A stretch of 64,000 bases of DNA from Pseudomonas tensinigenes (GCF_014268445.2 NZ_CP077089.1:2101501-2165500), one strand, 5' to 3'; counted from the first letter of the stretch, positions 30,629 through 40,711 are shown. Notes: generated by a model from the letters alone, not told the origin. Translations and numbers: made by a program.

Positions 30629-30807
30629 CGTCATCATCCTTATTGTTGTAGTGGGCTTTTCGGGAAAAGCATGGCTCTTTGATATCATTTGTATCAGTGT
30701 GGCACAAGATTGGCGGCGGATAATTGATCAGCGGCACTTATTCGCCCGATGGCCGCCTCTTTAATTGACGCTCCACCCCCAACCCTCTAACCTTCGCGGC
30801 TTGTTTC

Positions 30808-31010
30808 AGGTGCTCTGTGACCGCTGTCGACAGAGTGAAACAGGGAAGCCGGTGAGGGTTGTCTTCAAGCGAAGAACCACCACGATCCCGGCGCTGCCCC
30901 CGCAACGGTAAATGAGTAAAAACTGCGCCTTGAGCCACTGCCTCGAAAGAAGCGGGAAGGCGCGCAGTCAGGCCAACGCCGCTCATGAGCCCGGAGACCG
31001 GCCTGATCCA
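30808..31010 (+). promoter_or_regulatory. Cobalamin (adenosylcobalamin) riboswitch
   Basis: The leader of the cob operon has the conserved pieces of the B12 aptamer in order: AGGTGCTCTGTG near 30809, GAAACAGGGAAGCCGGTGAG near 30837, GCTGCCCCCGCAACGGTAA near 30892, and the B12-box region GAGCCCGGAGACCGGCCTGA at about 30987-31006. Binding of adenosylcobalamin to this class normally switches off downstream expression. Its position 90 bases before cobO fits feedback control of the whole operon. Confidence 0.93.
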
Positions 31011-31016
31011 TCCAGC

Positions 31017-31046
31017 GGCATCACGGTGGGCGATGCCAGGCTTTTT
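31017..31046 (+). terminator. Terminator-like hairpin of the riboswitch expression platform
   Basis: GGCATC (31017-31022) pairs with GATGCC (31032-31037), and a CTTTTT run follows at 31041-31046. This sits between the B12 box and the cobO ribosome site, where an expression platform is expected. The stem is only six pairs, so regulation could also act on translation. Confidence 0.55.
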
Positions 31047-31100
31047 GCCGTCTATTCTTGTGCCTGCCCGCCGTTATCCAGCCTCAACGGAGAGCTCCCC

Positions 31101-31712
31101 ATGACTGATTCCCCCGAGCGCGACGAACGCCATCTGGCGCGTATGCAGCGCAAAAAAGCCGTGATCGACGAACGCATCGCCAACTCGCCTGACGAGTGCG
31201 GCCTGGTACTGGTGCTGACCGGCAACGGCAAAGGCAAAAGCAGCTCGGCGTTCGGCATGCTTGCGCGCGCCATGGGCCACGGCATGCAGTGTGGCGTCGT
31301 GCAGTTCATCAAGGGGCGCAACAGCACCGGCGAAGAATTGTTTTTCCGCCGCTTCCCTGAGCAAGTGCGCTTTCATGTGATGGGCGAGGGCTTCACCTGG
31401 GAAACCCAGGATCGTCAGCGCGACATCGCCGCCGCCGAAGCCGCGTGGGCTGTGTCCCGCGAACTGCTGCGCGATCCGTCGATCGGTCTGGTGGTGCTCG
31501 ACGAACTGAACATCGCTCTCAAGCACGGCTACCTCGATCTTGATCAGGTGCTCAGCGATTTGCAGGCGCGTCCGCCGATGCAGCATGTGATCGTCACCGG
31601 TCGCGCGGCCAAGCCGGAAATGATCGAAATGGGCGACACCGTGACTGAAATGGGCATGCTCAAACACGCCTTCCAGGCCGGCATCAAAGCGCAGAAAGGC
31701 GTCGAACTTTGA
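31101..31712 (+). CDS. cobO: Cob(I)yrinic acid a,c-diamide adenosyltransferase
   Basis: CobO/BtuR (203 residues) transfers the adenosyl group of ATP to the reduced cobalt of corrinoids. The P-loop is at residues 41-48 (GNGKGKSS); VVQFIKGR and LVVLDELNIALKHGYLD are the other family signatures. The start MTDSPERDERH follows an AGAGCT site. It is the first gene under the cobalamin riboswitch, and its stop overlaps the cobB start by two bases. Confidence 0.95.
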   Translation: MTDSPERDERHLARMQRKKAVIDERIANSPDECGLVLVLTGNGKGKSSSAFGMLARAMGHGMQCGVVQFIKGRNSTGEELFFRRFPEQVRFHVMGEGFTWETQDRQRDIAAAEAAWAVSRELLRDPSIGLVVLDELNIALKHGYLDLDQVLSDLQARPPMQHVIVTGRAAKPEMIEMGDTVTEMGMLKHAFQAGIKAQKGVEL

Positions 31713-33109
31713 ATCAACCACGTCACTGCCCGGCGGTGCTCATCGCCGCGCCGGCCTCCGGTCAGGGCAAGACCACCGTCACCGCCGCACTGGCCCGTTT
31801 GCATCGCAATCAGGGGCGCAAGGTGCGTGTGTTCAAATGCGGCCCGGATTTTCTTGATCCGATGATTCTCGAGCGCGCCAGCGGTGCGCCGGTGTATCAA
31901 CTGGACATGTGGATGGTCGGCGAGCAGGAAAGTCGTCGGCTGTTGTGGGAAGCCGCCGCGGAGGCGGATCTGATTCTGATTGAAGGCGTGATGGGTCTGT
32001 TCGACGGCACGCCATCCAGCGCCGATCTGGCGCGGCACTTCGGTGTGCCGGTGCTTGGCGTGATTGATGGGACGGCGATGGCGCAGACCTTTGGTGCGTT
32101 GGCGCTGGGCCTGGCGAAGTACCAGCCGGATCTGCCGTTTGCCGGCGTGTTGGCCAACCGTGTCGGCACGTTGCGGCATGCGCAGTTGCTCGAAGGTAGC
32201 CTCACTGAAGGCCTGCGTTGGTACGGCGCGTTGTCCCGCGAGACCGGTATCGAACTGCCGAGTCGACACCTCGGTCTGGTCCAGGCCAGTGAACTGAATG
32301 ATCTGGATGTGCGCCTCGACGCCGCCGCCGATGCATTGGCCAGCAGTTGTGAGGTAGCGCTGCCACCGGCCGTGGAGTTCGCCGCGCCTGATGTGATCGC
32401 CGTCGAGCCGCTGCTGAAAAATGTGCGCATTGCCGTCGCCCGTGATGAGGCGTTTGCCTTCACTTATGGCGCGAGTCTGGATCTGCTGCGTGCGATGGGC
32501 GCTGAGTTGAGTTTCTTCTCGCCGATTCGCGATACGCAATTGCCGGAGGCGGATAGCGTGTATTTGCCTGGTGGGTATCCGGAATTGCACCACGTTGTGT
32601 TATCGCAGAACACCGCGATGCTTGAGGCGATTCGTGCGCATCATGCGGCGGGGAAACCGTTGCTCGCTGAGTGTGGCGGGATGCTGTATCTGCTGGATTC
32701 TTTGACTGACGTTGAAGGCACTCGCGCTGAGTTGGTCGGGCTGCTGAAGGGCGACGCGGTGATGCAAAAACGTCTGGCTGCACTGGCGCTGCAAGCAGTG
32801 GATTTGCCGGAAGGATCGTTGCGTGGGCACACTTATCATCATTCGCTGACGACTACCGAACTGGCGCCGATTGCACGGGGTTTGAGCCCGAATGGTGGGC
32901 GTGGGGCCGAGGCGGTTTATCGTGAGGGGCGGATGACGGCTTCTTATGTGCACTTCTATTTCCCGTCGAATCCTGCGGCTGTCGCTGCACTGTTCGCGCC
33001 GGACTTTGAGGACGCTATCGCGAGCAGGCTCACTCCTACAGTGGGCGATGTCGTGCCTGACGAAATGCAATCCCCTGTGGGAGCGAGCCTGCTCGCGAAG
33101 AGGCCATGA
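31709..33109 (+). CDS. cobB: Cobyrinic acid a,c-diamide synthase (hydrogenobyrinate in the aerobic pathway), C-terminus altered by REP
   Basis: CobB (466 residues) uses glutamine and ATP to amidate side chains a and c of the corrin ring. N-terminal P-loop APASGQGKTT; central synthetase region KCGPDFLDPMI; C-terminal class-I glutaminase domain with the nucleophile cysteine in LLAECGGMLYL and the histidine pair GHTYHHS. The start is TTG at 31709, coupled to cobO. The natural end seems to be near VAALFAPDFED; the remaining 30 or so codons (…ASRLTPT…[10 protein letters not shown]) are a translated REP doublet. Confidence 0.93.
   Translation: MNQPRHCPAVLIAAPASGQGKTTVTAALARLHRNQGRKVRVFKCGPDFLDPMILERASGAPVYQLDMWMVGEQESRRLLWEAAAEADLILIEGVMGLFDGTPSSADLARHFGVPVLGVIDGTAMAQTFGALALGLAKYQPDLPFAGVLANRVGTLRHAQLLEGSLTEGLRWYGALSRETGIELPSRHLGLVQASELNDLDVRLDAAADALASSCEVALPPAVEFAAPDVIAVEPLLKNVRIAVARDEAFAFTYGASLDLLRAMGAELSFFSPIRDTQLPEADSVYLPGGYPELHHVVLSQNTAMLEAIRAHHAAGKPLLAECGGMLYLLDSLTDVEGTRAELVGLLKGDAVMQKRLAALALQAVDLPEGSLRGHTYHHSLTTTELAPIARGLSPNGGRGAEAVYREGRMTASYVHFYFPSNPAAVAALFAPDFEDAIASRLTPTVGDVVPDEMQSPVGASLLAKRP
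33018..33104. repeat. REP doublet (family A) inside the 3' end of cobB
   Basis: Left REP 33018-33040 (TCGCGAGCAGGCTCACTCC..., slightly diverged) and right REP 33076-33104 (TGTGGGAGCGAGCCTGCTC...), with the TGTGGGAG ends facing inward. It is read in frame by cobB, and the bluB start follows immediately. Confidence 0.9.
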
Positions 33110-33756
33110 CCGACAACGCATTCTCCGAAGCCGAGCGCCAAGCCGTCTATAAAGCCATCGCCGAACGCCGCGACATGCGCCACTTCACCGGCGGCAGCGT
33201 TGAACCAGAACTGCTGCGCCGCCTGCTTGAAGCCGCCCACCAGGCCCCAAGCGTCGGCCTGATGCAGCCCTGGCGCTTCATTCGCATCAGCGACCGCAGC
33301 CTGCGCAATCAGATCCAGAACCTCGTCGAAGAAGAACGCGTCCGCACCGCAGAAGCCCTCGGCGAGCGCAGTGACGAGTTCATGAAACTCAAAGTCGAAG
33401 GCATCCATGACTGCGCCGAGGTGTTGGTTGCCGCATTGATGGACGATCGCGAAAAACACATCTTCGGTCGCCGCACGCTGCCGGAAATGGACATGGCCTC
33501 GCTGTCCTGCGCAATCCAGAATCTGTGGCTGGCCTCGCGCGCCGAAGGTCTGGGCATGGGTTGGGTTTCACTGTTCGAGCCTCAGGCACTGGCTGATCTT
33601 TTGAAGTTGCCCGAAGGCGCAAAACCTCTGGCGGTTTTATGTCTGGGCCCGGTCAAGGAATTCTATCCGGCGCCGATGCTGGTACTCGAAGGGTGGGCGC
33701 AGGCGCGTCCGCTCAATGAGTTGCTGTTTGAGAATTATTGGGGAGTGAGTCAATGA
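33106..33756 (+). CDS. bluB: 5,6-dimethylbenzimidazole synthase
   Basis: BluB (216 residues), a nitroreductase-fold enzyme that breaks down reduced FMN with oxygen to yield 5,6-dimethylbenzimidazole, the lower ligand of B12. Seen: the FMN phosphate-binding arginines in ERRDMRHF, the [14 protein letters not shown] segment and [12 protein letters not shown]. It overlaps cobB by four bases (ATGA). Its presence indicates an aerobic route to the lower ligand made in the same operon. Confidence 0.93.
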   Translation: MTDNAFSEAERQAVYKAIAERRDMRHFTGGSVEPELLRRLLEAAHQAPSVGLMQPWRFIRISDRSLRNQIQNLVEEERVRTAEALGERSDEFMKLKVEGIHDCAEVLVAALMDDREKHIFGRRTLPEMDMASLSCAIQNLWLASRAEGLGMGWVSLFEPQALADLLKLPEGAKPLAVLCLGPVKEFYPAPMLVLEGWAQARPLNELLFENYWGVSQ

Positions 33757-34661
33757 GTGTGGCGTTGTTGAGTGTCGCCGCAGTGGCGCTGGATGCGCTG
33801 TTGGGTGAACCGAAACGCTGGCATCCGCTGGTGGCGTTCGGCAATTTTGCCGGGCGCATCGAGCAACGTTTCAACGCCGGTGGCCGGGGCTGGCGCAGCC
33901 ATGGCGTCACCGCGTGGGTGATTGCCGTGCTGCCGCTGACCTTGCTCGCCACGGCGTTTTCCTGGGCGCCTTACGTGGGCTGGGTCGTCGAGATTCTCGC
34001 GCTGTATTGCGCCCTCGGCATGCGCAGCCTCGGTGAACATGTCGCGCCGGTGGCTGCTGCTTTACGTGCGGATGATCTGGACGAGGCGCGCAAGCGTGTT
34101 GGCTACCTAGTCAGCCGCCAGACCGATGAACTCGACAGCACTGCCGTCGCTCGCGCTGCCACTGAGTCGGTGCTGGAAAACGGCAGTGATGCGGTGTTTG
34201 CCGCGCTGTTCTGGTTTGTCGTGGCGGGTGCGCCGGGCGTGGTTCTTTATCGCTTGAGCAATACGCTGGATGCGATGTGGGGCTATCGCAACGAACGCTT
34301 CGAACGTTTCGGTTGGGCGGCTGCGAAAATCGACGACGTGCTCAACTACATTCCTGCGCGTCTGGTGGCATTGACCTACGCGCTGCTGGGCGAAACCCGA
34401 CTGGCGTTGAAGTGTTGGCGCACACAGGCGCCGAAGTGGGACAGCCCCAACGCAGGTCCCGTGATGGCGGCCGGCGCCGGTGCGCTGGGGGTGGAATTGG
34501 GTGGGCCGGCGATTTACCACGGTGAACTTCACGACCGTCCGCAGCTTGGCGAGGGCGCAGCGGCTGACGCAGATTCCATCGACCGTGGCTGGCAATTGGT
34601 CCAGCGCGGCGTATGGTTATGGCTGCTGATTCTCTGCGTGGGGGCTGAATTCTATGCTTGA
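33753..34661 (+). CDS. cbiB: Adenosylcobinamide-phosphate synthase (membrane amide ligase)
   Basis: CbiB (302 residues; named cobD in Pseudomonas nomenclature) joins aminopropanol or its phosphate to adenosylcobyric acid. The membrane protein starts with the family pattern [19 protein letters not shown], followed by several hydrophobic helices and [11 protein letters not shown] and [22 protein letters not shown] 33753 overlaps the bluB stop; the frame extends five codons earlier. The stop overlaps the next gene by eight bases. Confidence 0.93.
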   Translation: MSVALLSVAAVALDALLGEPKRWHPLVAFGNFAGRIEQRFNAGGRGWRSHGVTAWVIAVLPLTLLATAFSWAPYVGWVVEILALYCALGMRSLGEHVAPVAAALRADDLDEARKRVGYLVSRQTDELDSTAVARAATESVLENGSDAVFAALFWFVVAGAPGVVLYRLSNTLDAMWGYRNERFERFGWAAAKIDDVLNYIPARLVALTYALLGETRLALKCWRTQAPKWDSPNAGPVMAAGAGALGVELGGPAIYHGELHDRPQLGEGAAADADSIDRGWQLVQRGVWLWLLILCVGAEFYA

Positions 34662-35646
34662 GCACGGTGGCCGGCTGCGCAAGGCGGCACACGATTACGG
34701 CATTGCCGAGGCGGACTGGCTCGACCTGTCCAGCGGCCTCGCGCCGTGGCCGTTCCCGATCCCGGAAATTCCGCTGCGCGCCTGGGCGCGTTTGCCGGAA
34801 ACCGACGACGGACTGGAGCAAGCCGCGTGCGATTACTACGGTGCCGCGCAAGTGCTGCCGGTGGCTGGTTCGCAGATGGCCATCCAGTTGCTGCCGCGCT
34901 TGCGCCGGGCCGGCAAGGTCGGTGTGTTGTCGCCGTGTTATGCCGAACACGCCGAAGCGTGGCGGCGCAGCGGTTACATCGTGCGCGAAGTGTTGGAGCA
35001 GGAAGTCGAGTTCTTTCTCGACAGCCTCGATGTGCTGGTGGTGGTCAATCCGAACAACCCGACCGGTCTGAGTCTGACCCCGGCACGCCTGCTCGACTGG
35101 CATGCGCGGCTCGCCCGGCGCGGTGGCTGGCTGGTGGTCGATGAAGCTTTCATGGATAACACGCCGCAACTGAGCCTGGCCCCGCATGCGCATCAAGTCG
35201 GGCTGATCGTGTTGCGTTCGTTCGGCAAATTTTTCGGTCTGGCCGGGGTGCGTCTGGGCTTTGTCCTGGCCGAGCGCAAGTTGCTCAAACTGCTCGCCGA
35301 ACAGGTCGGGCCATGGGCGGTGAGCGGGCCGACGCGGGTGCTCGGGCAAGCGTGTCTGCAAGACACCGAAGGGCACACACGCCAACGGATTCGCAGTGAT
35401 GAGGCCAGTGAACGGCTGGCAGCGCTGCTTGAGCGCTACGGCTTCAAGCCGCAGGGCGGCTGTGCGCTGTTCCAGTGGCTGATCACCGAGCATGCCGAAA
35501 TGCTGCATGAATTCATGGCCCGTCGCGGCATCCTCCTGCGCATCTTTACCCATAACAGCAGTTTGCGTTTTGGCCTGCCCGCTGATGCGGCGCAAGAGAC
35601 GCGTCTCGAACAAGCTCTGATAGCTTTCGCCAAGGACCACCCATGA
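34654..35646 (+). CDS. cobD: L-threonine-O-3-phosphate decarboxylase
   Basis: A PLP-dependent fold-type I enzyme of 330 residues (named cobC in Pseudomonas) that makes aminopropanol phosphate for the nucleotide loop. The PLP lysine is K192 in [27 protein letters not shown] and VVDEAFMD are the aminotransferase-like cofactor motifs. It sits between cbiB and cobQ, the genes whose products use and provide the partner substrates. The stop overlaps the cobQ start by four bases. Confidence 0.92.
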   Translation: MLEHGGRLRKAAHDYGIAEADWLDLSSGLAPWPFPIPEIPLRAWARLPETDDGLEQAACDYYGAAQVLPVAGSQMAIQLLPRLRRAGKVGVLSPCYAEHAEAWRRSGYIVREVLEQEVEFFLDSLDVLVVVNPNNPTGLSLTPARLLDWHARLARRGGWLVVDEAFMDNTPQLSLAPHAHQVGLIVLRSFGKFFGLAGVRLGFVLAERKLLKLLAEQVGPWAVSGPTRVLGQACLQDTEGHTRQRIRSDEASERLAALLERYGFKPQGGCALFQWLITEHAEMLHEFMARRGILLRIFTHNSSLRFGLPADAAQETRLEQALIAFAKDHP

Positions 35647-37094
35647 CCACCCTGATGGTGCAAGGCACCACCTCCGATGCCGGTAAAAGCACACTAGTGA
35701 CGGCGTTATGCCGCTGGGCGACGCGTCAAGGCGTGGCGGTCGTACCGTTCAAACCGCAGAACATGGCGCTCAACAGCGCCGTGACTGCCGACGGCGGTGA
35801 GATCGGTCGCGCGCAGGCGGTGCAGGCGCAAGCGGCGTTTCTTGAACCGCACACCGATATGAATCCGGTGCTGCTCAAGCCCAACAGCGACACCGGCGCG
35901 CAAGTGATCATCCATGGTCGCGCCGTGACTTCGATGAATGCCGTGGCGTATCACGACTACAAAGCCATCGCGATGAAAGCGGTGCTTGCGTCCCACGAGC
36001 GGCTCAGCGCCGCTTATCCGCTGGTGATGGTCGAAGGCGCGGGCTCGCCGGCCGAGATCAATCTGCGCGCCGGCGACATCGCCAACATGGGCTTCGCCGA
36101 AGCGGTGGATTGCCCGGTTTTGCTGATTGCCGACATCAATCGCGGCGGGGTTTTCGCCCATCTGGTCGGCACCCTGGAGTTGCTCTCGCCCGGCGAACAG
36201 GCGCGAGTCAAAGGTTTCATCATCAATCGCTTCCGTGGCGACATCGCCTTGCTGCAACCGGGCCTTGACTGGCTGGAACAGCGTACCGGCAAACCGGTGG
36301 TGGGCGTGTTGCCCTACGTGATGGATCTGCATCTGGAAGCCGAGGACGGCATCGATCAGCGCCAGACCGACAAGGCCGAACAAGTGCTGAAAGTGGTGGT
36401 GCCGGTGTTGCCGCGCATCAGCAACCACACCGACTTCGATCCGTTGCGTCTGCATCCGCAGGTCGATCTGCAATTCGTTGGCCCGGGGCAGGCGATTCCC
36501 GCGGCTGACTTGATCATCCTGCCGGGCTCGAAAAGCGTGCGCAGTGATCTGGCTTATCTGCGTGCCAATGGCTGGGATACGGCGATCTCTCGGCACTTGC
36601 GTTACGGCGGCAAAGTGCTGGGGATCTGCGGCGGTCTGCAGATGCTCGGCGAGCAGGTGCATGACCCGCTCGGACTTGAAGGTGCGCCGGGCACGAGTGC
36701 CGGTTTGGGCTTGCTGGCGTTCGAAACCACACTTGAGGCCGAGAAGCAGTTGCGCAATGTGCGTGGACGGCTGGCGCTGGAAGATGCCGAAGTCAGCGGC
36801 TATGAAATTCATGCCGGCGTGACCAGCGGACCGGCGCTGGAGAATGCGGCGGTGCATCTGGATGACGGTCGTTGCGACGGTGCACAGAGTGTTGATGGGC
36901 AGGTGTTCGGCACGTATCTGCATGGCCTGTTCGAATCGCCGGCGGCGAGTGCGGCGTTGCTGCGCTGGGCCGGTTTGAGCGATGTGCAGGCGGTGGATTA
37001 CCACGGCTTGCGCGAGCGCGATATCGAGCGGTTGGCGGATCTGGTGGAGAAGCATCTGGATACCGAGCTGTTGCGCCGGCTCTGTGGGATTTGA
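35643..37094 (+). CDS. cobQ: Adenosylcobyric acid synthase (glutamine-hydrolysing)
   Basis: CobQ/CbiP (483 residues) amidates side chains b, d, e and g of the corrin ring. It has an N-terminal ATPase domain with P-loop [23 protein letters not shown] and [12 protein letters not shown], and a C-terminal class-I glutaminase domain with nucleophile C329 ([10 protein letters not shown]) and H427 ([10 protein letters not shown]). It is paralogous to CobB in the same operon. A REP doublet follows before cobU. Confidence 0.96.
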   Translation: MTTLMVQGTTSDAGKSTLVTALCRWATRQGVAVVPFKPQNMALNSAVTADGGEIGRAQAVQAQAAFLEPHTDMNPVLLKPNSDTGAQVIIHGRAVTSMNAVAYHDYKAIAMKAVLASHERLSAAYPLVMVEGAGSPAEINLRAGDIANMGFAEAVDCPVLLIADINRGGVFAHLVGTLELLSPGEQARVKGFIINRFRGDIALLQPGLDWLEQRTGKPVVGVLPYVMDLHLEAEDGIDQRQTDKAEQVLKVVVPVLPRISNHTDFDPLRLHPQVDLQFVGPGQAIPAADLIILPGSKSVRSDLAYLRANGWDTAISRHLRYGGKVLGICGGLQMLGEQVHDPLGLEGAPGTSAGLGLLAFETTLEAEKQLRNVRGRLALEDAEVSGYEIHAGVTSGPALENAAVHLDDGRCDGAQSVDGQVFGTYLHGLFESPAASAALLRWAGLSDVQAVDYHGLRERDIERLADLVEKHLDTELLRRLCGI

Positions 37095-37106
37095 GTTGCC
37101 TGTGCT

Positions 37107-37197
37107 GGCCTCTTCGCGAGCAGGCTCGCTCCCACAGTGAATGCGGTTAGCCATAAACTCATAACCCTGTGGGAGCGAGCCTGCTCGCGAAAGCGGC
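37107..37197. repeat. REP doublet (family A), TGTGGGAGC ends inside
   Basis: Left copy CTCTTCGCGAGCAGGCTCGC...CCCACA and right copy TGTGGGAGCGAGCCTGCTCG...AAAGCGG, separated by about 33 bases. It lies in the cobQ-cobU gap, inside the operon. Confidence 0.9.
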
Positions 37198-37230
37198 GAT
37201 TGCCTCACTTGAATTTTCCTGGATAAAACC

Positions 37231-37752
37231 ATGCTCCAACTGATCCTCGGCGGCGCCCGCTCCGGCAAAAGCCGCCTGGCAGAAAAACTCGCCAGCGACA
37301 GCAACCTCTCGGTCACCTACATTGCCACCAGCCAACCCCTCGATGGCGAGATGAGCGACCGCGTCGCCCATCACCGCGCGCGCCGTCCCGCTGAGTGGGC
37401 ACTCATCGAAGAACCCTTGGAACTGGCCCGCGTCCTGCGCGAAAGCGCCAGCGCCGAGCGTTGCCTGCTGGTCGATTGCCTGACCCTGTGGCTGACCAAT
37501 CTGCTGATGCTCGATGACGCCGAACGTCTCGCCGCCGAGCGCGAAGCCTTGCTCGAATGCCTGGCGTCTTTGCCGGGTGAAATCATTTTTGTCAGCAACG
37601 AGACCGGAATGGGTGTCGTGCCGCTGGGCGAATTGACTCGCCGCTACGTCGATGAAGCCGGTTGGCTACATCAAGCTCTGGCCGAGCGCTGTCAGCGTGT
37701 TGTCCTGACCGTCGCCGGCCTGCCCCTGACTCTGAAAGGACCTGCGTTATGA
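37231..37752 (+). CDS. cobU: Adenosylcobinamide kinase / adenosylcobinamide-phosphate guanylyltransferase
   Basis: A bifunctional enzyme of 173 residues (cobP in Pseudomonas) that phosphorylates adenosylcobinamide and transfers GMP to give adenosylcobinamide-GDP. The P-loop is GGARSGKSR (residues 7-15), and H48 in [10 protein letters not shown] corresponds to the guanylylated histidine of Salmonella Cob[13 protein letters not shown] and [12 protein letters not shown] are further family signatures. The stop overlaps cobT by four bases. Confidence 0.95.
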   Translation: MLQLILGGARSGKSRLAEKLASDSNLSVTYIATSQPLDGEMSDRVAHHRARRPAEWALIEEPLELARVLRESASAERCLLVDCLTLWLTNLLMLDDAERLAAEREALLECLASLPGEIIFVSNETGMGVVPLGELTRRYVDEAGWLHQALAERCQRVVLTVAGLPLTLKGPAL

Positions 37753-38804
37753 CTCAAACCTGGTGGCTGAACCCGTGCAAAGCGGTCGATCTCAACGTCG
37801 TTGAACAAGCGGCGGCGCGGCAACAGCAACTGACCAAACCCGCCGGTTCCCTCGGTCGTCTCGAATCGGTGGCAGTGCAACTGGCCGGCCTGCAAGGTCA
37901 GGTCAAACCGACGCTGGCGCAGGTCTGGATCGCGATTTTTGCCGGTGATCATGGCGTGGTCGCAGAAGGGGTTTCGGCATTCCCGCAGGAAGTCACCGGG
38001 CAGATGCTGCTCAACTTCGTCAGTGGCGGCGCGGCGATCAGCGTGCTGGCGCGGCAGCTTGGCGCGCAGCTGGAAGTGGTCGATCTGGGCACGGTGAATC
38101 CCTCGCTGAACCTGCCGGGTGTGCGCCACTTGAACATCGGCGCGGGTACGGCGAACTTCGTGCTGGGCGCGGCGATGACTCAGGCCCAGGGCGAACGGGC
38201 ATTGCAGGCCGGTCGCGACAGTCTGTTGCGGGCGAAAGCGGCGGGTGCGCAGTTGTTCATCGGTGGCGAAATGGGCATTGGCAACACCACGGCGGCGAGT
38301 GCCTTGGCTTGTGCCTTGCTCGATTGCCCGGTGGCGCATCTGACCGGCCCCGGCACCGGGCTGAATGCCGAAGGTGTCAGTCACAAGGCGCAAGTGATCG
38401 AGCGCGCGCTGGCATTGCACGCCGCACAGCGTGGCGATGTGTTGCAGACCCTGTTCAATCTGGGTGGTTTTGAAATCGCCGCGTTGGTCGGCGCGTATCT
38501 GGCCGCGGCTCAAGAAGGTGTGGCGGTGCTGGTTGACGGCTTTATCTGCACGGTCGCTGCGTTGGTCGCGGTGCGTTTGAGTCCGGCCTGTCGCGAGTGG
38601 TTGCTGTTCGGTCATCGTGGCGCGGAGCCGGGCCATCGTCATGTGCTGGAAACGCTGAAGGCCGAGCCGTTGCTGGAACTCGGCCTGCGTCTGGGCGAGG
38701 GCAGTGGCGCGGCGCTGGCGGTACCATTGTTGCGTCTGGCCTGTGATCTGCACGGGCAGATGGCGACATTCGCCGAAGCAGCAGTGGCGGATCGTCCGGC
38801 ATGA
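37749..38804 (+). CDS. cobT: Nicotinate-nucleotide-dimethylbenzimidazole phosphoribosyltransferase
   Basis: CobT (351 residues; cobU in Pseudomonas naming) activates the lower ligand made by BluB to alpha-ribazole phosphate. Signatures are [47 protein letters not shown] and the glycine-rich C-terminal segment [10 protein letters not shown]. The ATG at 37749 overlaps the cobU stop; the longer frame back to 37662 is a shadow of cobU. Confidence 0.95.
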   Translation: MTQTWWLNPCKAVDLNVVEQAAARQQQLTKPAGSLGRLESVAVQLAGLQGQVKPTLAQVWIAIFAGDHGVVAEGVSAFPQEVTGQMLLNFVSGGAAISVLARQLGAQLEVVDLGTVNPSLNLPGVRHLNIGAGTANFVLGAAMTQAQGERALQAGRDSLLRAKAAGAQLFIGGEMGIGNTTAASALACALLDCPVAHLTGPGTGLNAEGVSHKAQVIERALALHAAQRGDVLQTLFNLGGFEIAALVGAYLAAAQEGVAVLVDGFICTVAALVAVRLSPACREWLLFGHRGAEPGHRHVLETLKAEPLLELGLRLGEGSGAALAVPLLRLACDLHGQMATFAEAAVADRPA

Positions 38805-39376
38805 CCTTGCATCTGGATCTGCTGCGCCATGGTGAAACTGAACTGGGCGGTGGTCTGCGTGGCAGTCTCGACGATGCGCTGACCGAAAAGGGCTGGGCGC
38901 AGATGCGTGTGGCGGTGGTCGAGGGCGGGCCGTGGGATCGGATCATCAGTTCGCCGTTGCAACGTTGTGCGCGGTTTGCCGCAGAGTTGGGTGAGCAACT
39001 GAACCTGTCAGTGCATCTGGACAAGGATCTGCAGGAACTGCATTTCGGCACATGGGAAGGGCAGAGTGCGGCGGCGTTGATGGAGACGGATGCCGAAGCG
39101 TTGGGGCTGTTCTGGGCCGATCCGTATTCGTTCACGCCGCCGCAGGGTGAACCGGTCAGCGAGTTCGCGGCTCGGGTGCTGGCGGCCGTTGCGCGCCTGC
39201 AAAGTGCTTACGCCGGTGAGCGGGTTCTGCTGATCAGTCACGGCGGGGTAATGCGCCTGTTGCTGGCGCAAGCGCGGGGGTTGCCGCGCGAACAACTGCT
39301 CAATGTCGAAGTCGCTCACGGCGCGTTGTTTGCGCTGACGGTTCAAGCGGATGGTTCGCTCAAGGAAGGTCGCTGA
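38801..39376 (+). CDS. cobC: Alpha-ribazole phosphatase (histidine phosphatase family)
   Basis: A phosphoglycerate-mutase-like phosphatase of 191 residues with the phospho-accepting H10 in DLLRHGETE and the second histidine in [12 protein letters not shown]. In this operon position, between cobT and cobS, the role is to remove the phosphate from alpha-ribazole phosphate or from cobalamin phosphate. Family activity is broad, so the assignment rests mainly on context. The start overlaps the cobT stop by four bases. Confidence 0.88.
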   Translation: MTLHLDLLRHGETELGGGLRGSLDDALTEKGWAQMRVAVVEGGPWDRIISSPLQRCARFAAELGEQLNLSVHLDKDLQELHFGTWEGQSAAALMETDAEALGLFWADPYSFTPPQGEPVSEFAARVLAAVARLQSAYAGERVLLISHGGVMRLLLAQARGLPREQLLNVEVAHGALFALTVQADGSLKEGR

Positions 39377-39377
39377 C

Positions 39378-40109
39378 ATGTTGCCGCTGTGGATCGCCCT
39401 GCAATTTCTCAGCAGCCTGCCGATTCGTTTGCCGGGGATGCCCGAGCCGGAGCAACTTGGGCGGTCGTTGCTGTTTTATCCGCTGGTGGGATTGCTGTTC
39501 GGCGTGATCCTGTGGGCACTGAATCTCGCCTTGAGCGGCGCGCCGTTGTTGCTGCATGCGGCGTTGTTGCTGACGGTGTGGGTGTTGCTCAGCGGCGCAC
39601 TGCACCTGGATGGTCTGGCCGATACCGCCGATGCCTGGCTCGGCGGTTTTGGTGATCGCGAGCGTACGCTGACGATCATGAAAGACCCGCGCAGCGGGCC
39701 GATTGCGGTCGTGACGCTGGTGTTGGTGTTGTTGCTCAAATTTGCTGCGTTGTTGGCGTTGATCGAGCAGCAGCAAGGTCTTGCATTGGTGATCGTACCG
39801 TTGCTTGGGCGGGCGGCGTTGCTCGGGTTGTTTCTGACTACACCGTATGTGCGTGCGGGTGGGTTGGGACAGGCGTTGGCTGATCATTTGCCGCGCAAGG
39901 CCGGGTGGTGGGTGCTTGGCTTCAGTGCGCTGGCTTGCGTGGTGATTGCCGGGTTCAGTGCCGTCGTTGCGCTGGTGATTGCTGTCGGTGTGTTTGTCTG
40001 GCTGCGGCAGGTGATGATGCGGCGGTTGGGCGGGACGACCGGTGATACAGCGGGGGCGTTGCTGGAATTGCTGGAGATGGTGGTGCTGGCTGGATTGGTT
40101 TTGGTCTGA
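39378..40109 (+). CDS. cobS: Adenosylcobinamide-GDP ribazoletransferase (cobalamin synthase)
   Basis: CobS (243 residues; cobV in Pseudomonas) joins adenosylcobinamide-GDP to alpha-ribazole, the last assembly step, in the inner membrane. The motif GALHLDGLADTADAWLGG with its aspartates is the family's Mg-binding signature, set among several hydrophobic helices. I start at MLPLWIALQFLSSLP (39378), one base after the cobC stop. It closes the operon and is followed by a REP doublet. Confidence 0.94.
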   Translation: MLPLWIALQFLSSLPIRLPGMPEPEQLGRSLLFYPLVGLLFGVILWALNLALSGAPLLLHAALLLTVWVLLSGALHLDGLADTADAWLGGFGDRERTLTIMKDPRSGPIAVVTLVLVLLLKFAALLALIEQQQGLALVIVPLLGRAALLGLFLTTPYVRAGGLGQALADHLPRKAGWWVLGFSALACVVIAGFSAVVALVIAVGVFVWLRQVMMRRLGGTTGDTAGALLELLEMVVLAGLVLV

Positions 40110-40130
40110 CAGTTTTGGATTGTCTGTGCA

Positions 40131-40206
40131 GGCCTCTTCGCGAGCAGGCTCGCTCCCACAGGGGAGCGCATTGCAAATGTGGGAGCGAGCCTGCTCGCGA
40201 AAGCGG
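40131..40206. repeat. REP doublet (family A), TGTGGGAGC ends inside
   Basis: GGCCTCTTCGCGAGCAGGCT... faces TGTGGGAGCGAGCCTGCTCG... with about 18 bases between. It follows cobS by 21 bases and may protect or punctuate the 3' end of the cob transcript. Confidence 0.9.
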
Positions 40207-40249
40207 TGTGTCAGACACCAAAAATGATATGGGTAAACTCATCTGTAAC

Positions 40250-40281
40250 TTGATTTAACATAGTCGCGGGTATATACACGC
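40250..40281 (+). promoter_or_regulatory. Promoter and operator of the MarR-type gene
   Basis: TTGATT (40250-40255) and TATACA (40273-40278) with a 17-base spacer; the predicted start is at or next to the A of the ATG at 40285. The -10 lies inside GCGGGTATATACACGC (40266-40281), which matches the perfect palindrome at 40712 in 15 of 16 positions. Autorepression and a leaderless mRNA are inferred. Confidence 0.65.
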
Positions 40282-40284
40282 ATC

Positions 40285-40689
40285 ATGCTTCCTTCTCAGT
40301 GTTTGTGCACCAACCTGCGTCGCGCCGCTCGTGGCGTCAGCAGGCATTACGACGGCGCTCTCGACGGCTTCGGGATCAACGTTGCCCAGTATTCTTTGCT
40401 GTGCAACCTGCAGCGTCTGGATCAACCGAGTATTTCCGAGCTGGCCGAAGCCATGGGCCTGGACCGCAGCACCCTCGGGCGCAATTTACGGGTGCTGGAA
40501 GGTGAGGGGCTGGTGGCATTGGCCGAGGGCGAGGACATGCGTAACCGCATCGTCAAACTCACCGAGACCGGCGTGCAACGCCTGGCAGCAGCACTGCCGG
40601 CCTGGGAAGCGGCGCAGCAGCGGTTGATCGATCGACTGGGTGCCGAGAAGCGTGAAACCTTGCTCAGATTGCTGGATGAACTGGCCTGA
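40285..40689 (+). CDS. MarR family transcriptional regulator
   Basis: A 134-residue winged-helix protein. The recognition region PSISELAEAMGLDRSTLGRN and the wing GLVALAEGEDMRNRIVKLTETG are typical of MarR. It has two cysteines near the N-terminus (SQCLCTNL), which could be redox or metal sensors. There is no ribosome site before the ATG, consistent with a leaderless transcript. The near-identical operator in front of its own gene and of the MFS gene 54 bases downstream indicates it controls both. Confidence 0.9.
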   Translation: MLPSQCLCTNLRRAARGVSRHYDGALDGFGINVAQYSLLCNLQRLDQPSISELAEAMGLDRSTLGRNLRVLEGEGLVALAEGEDMRNRIVKLTETGVQRLAAALPAWEAAQQRLIDRLGAEKRETLLRLLDELA

Positions 40690-40711
40690 GGCCGGTTTTT
40701 TCCAAACTCAA

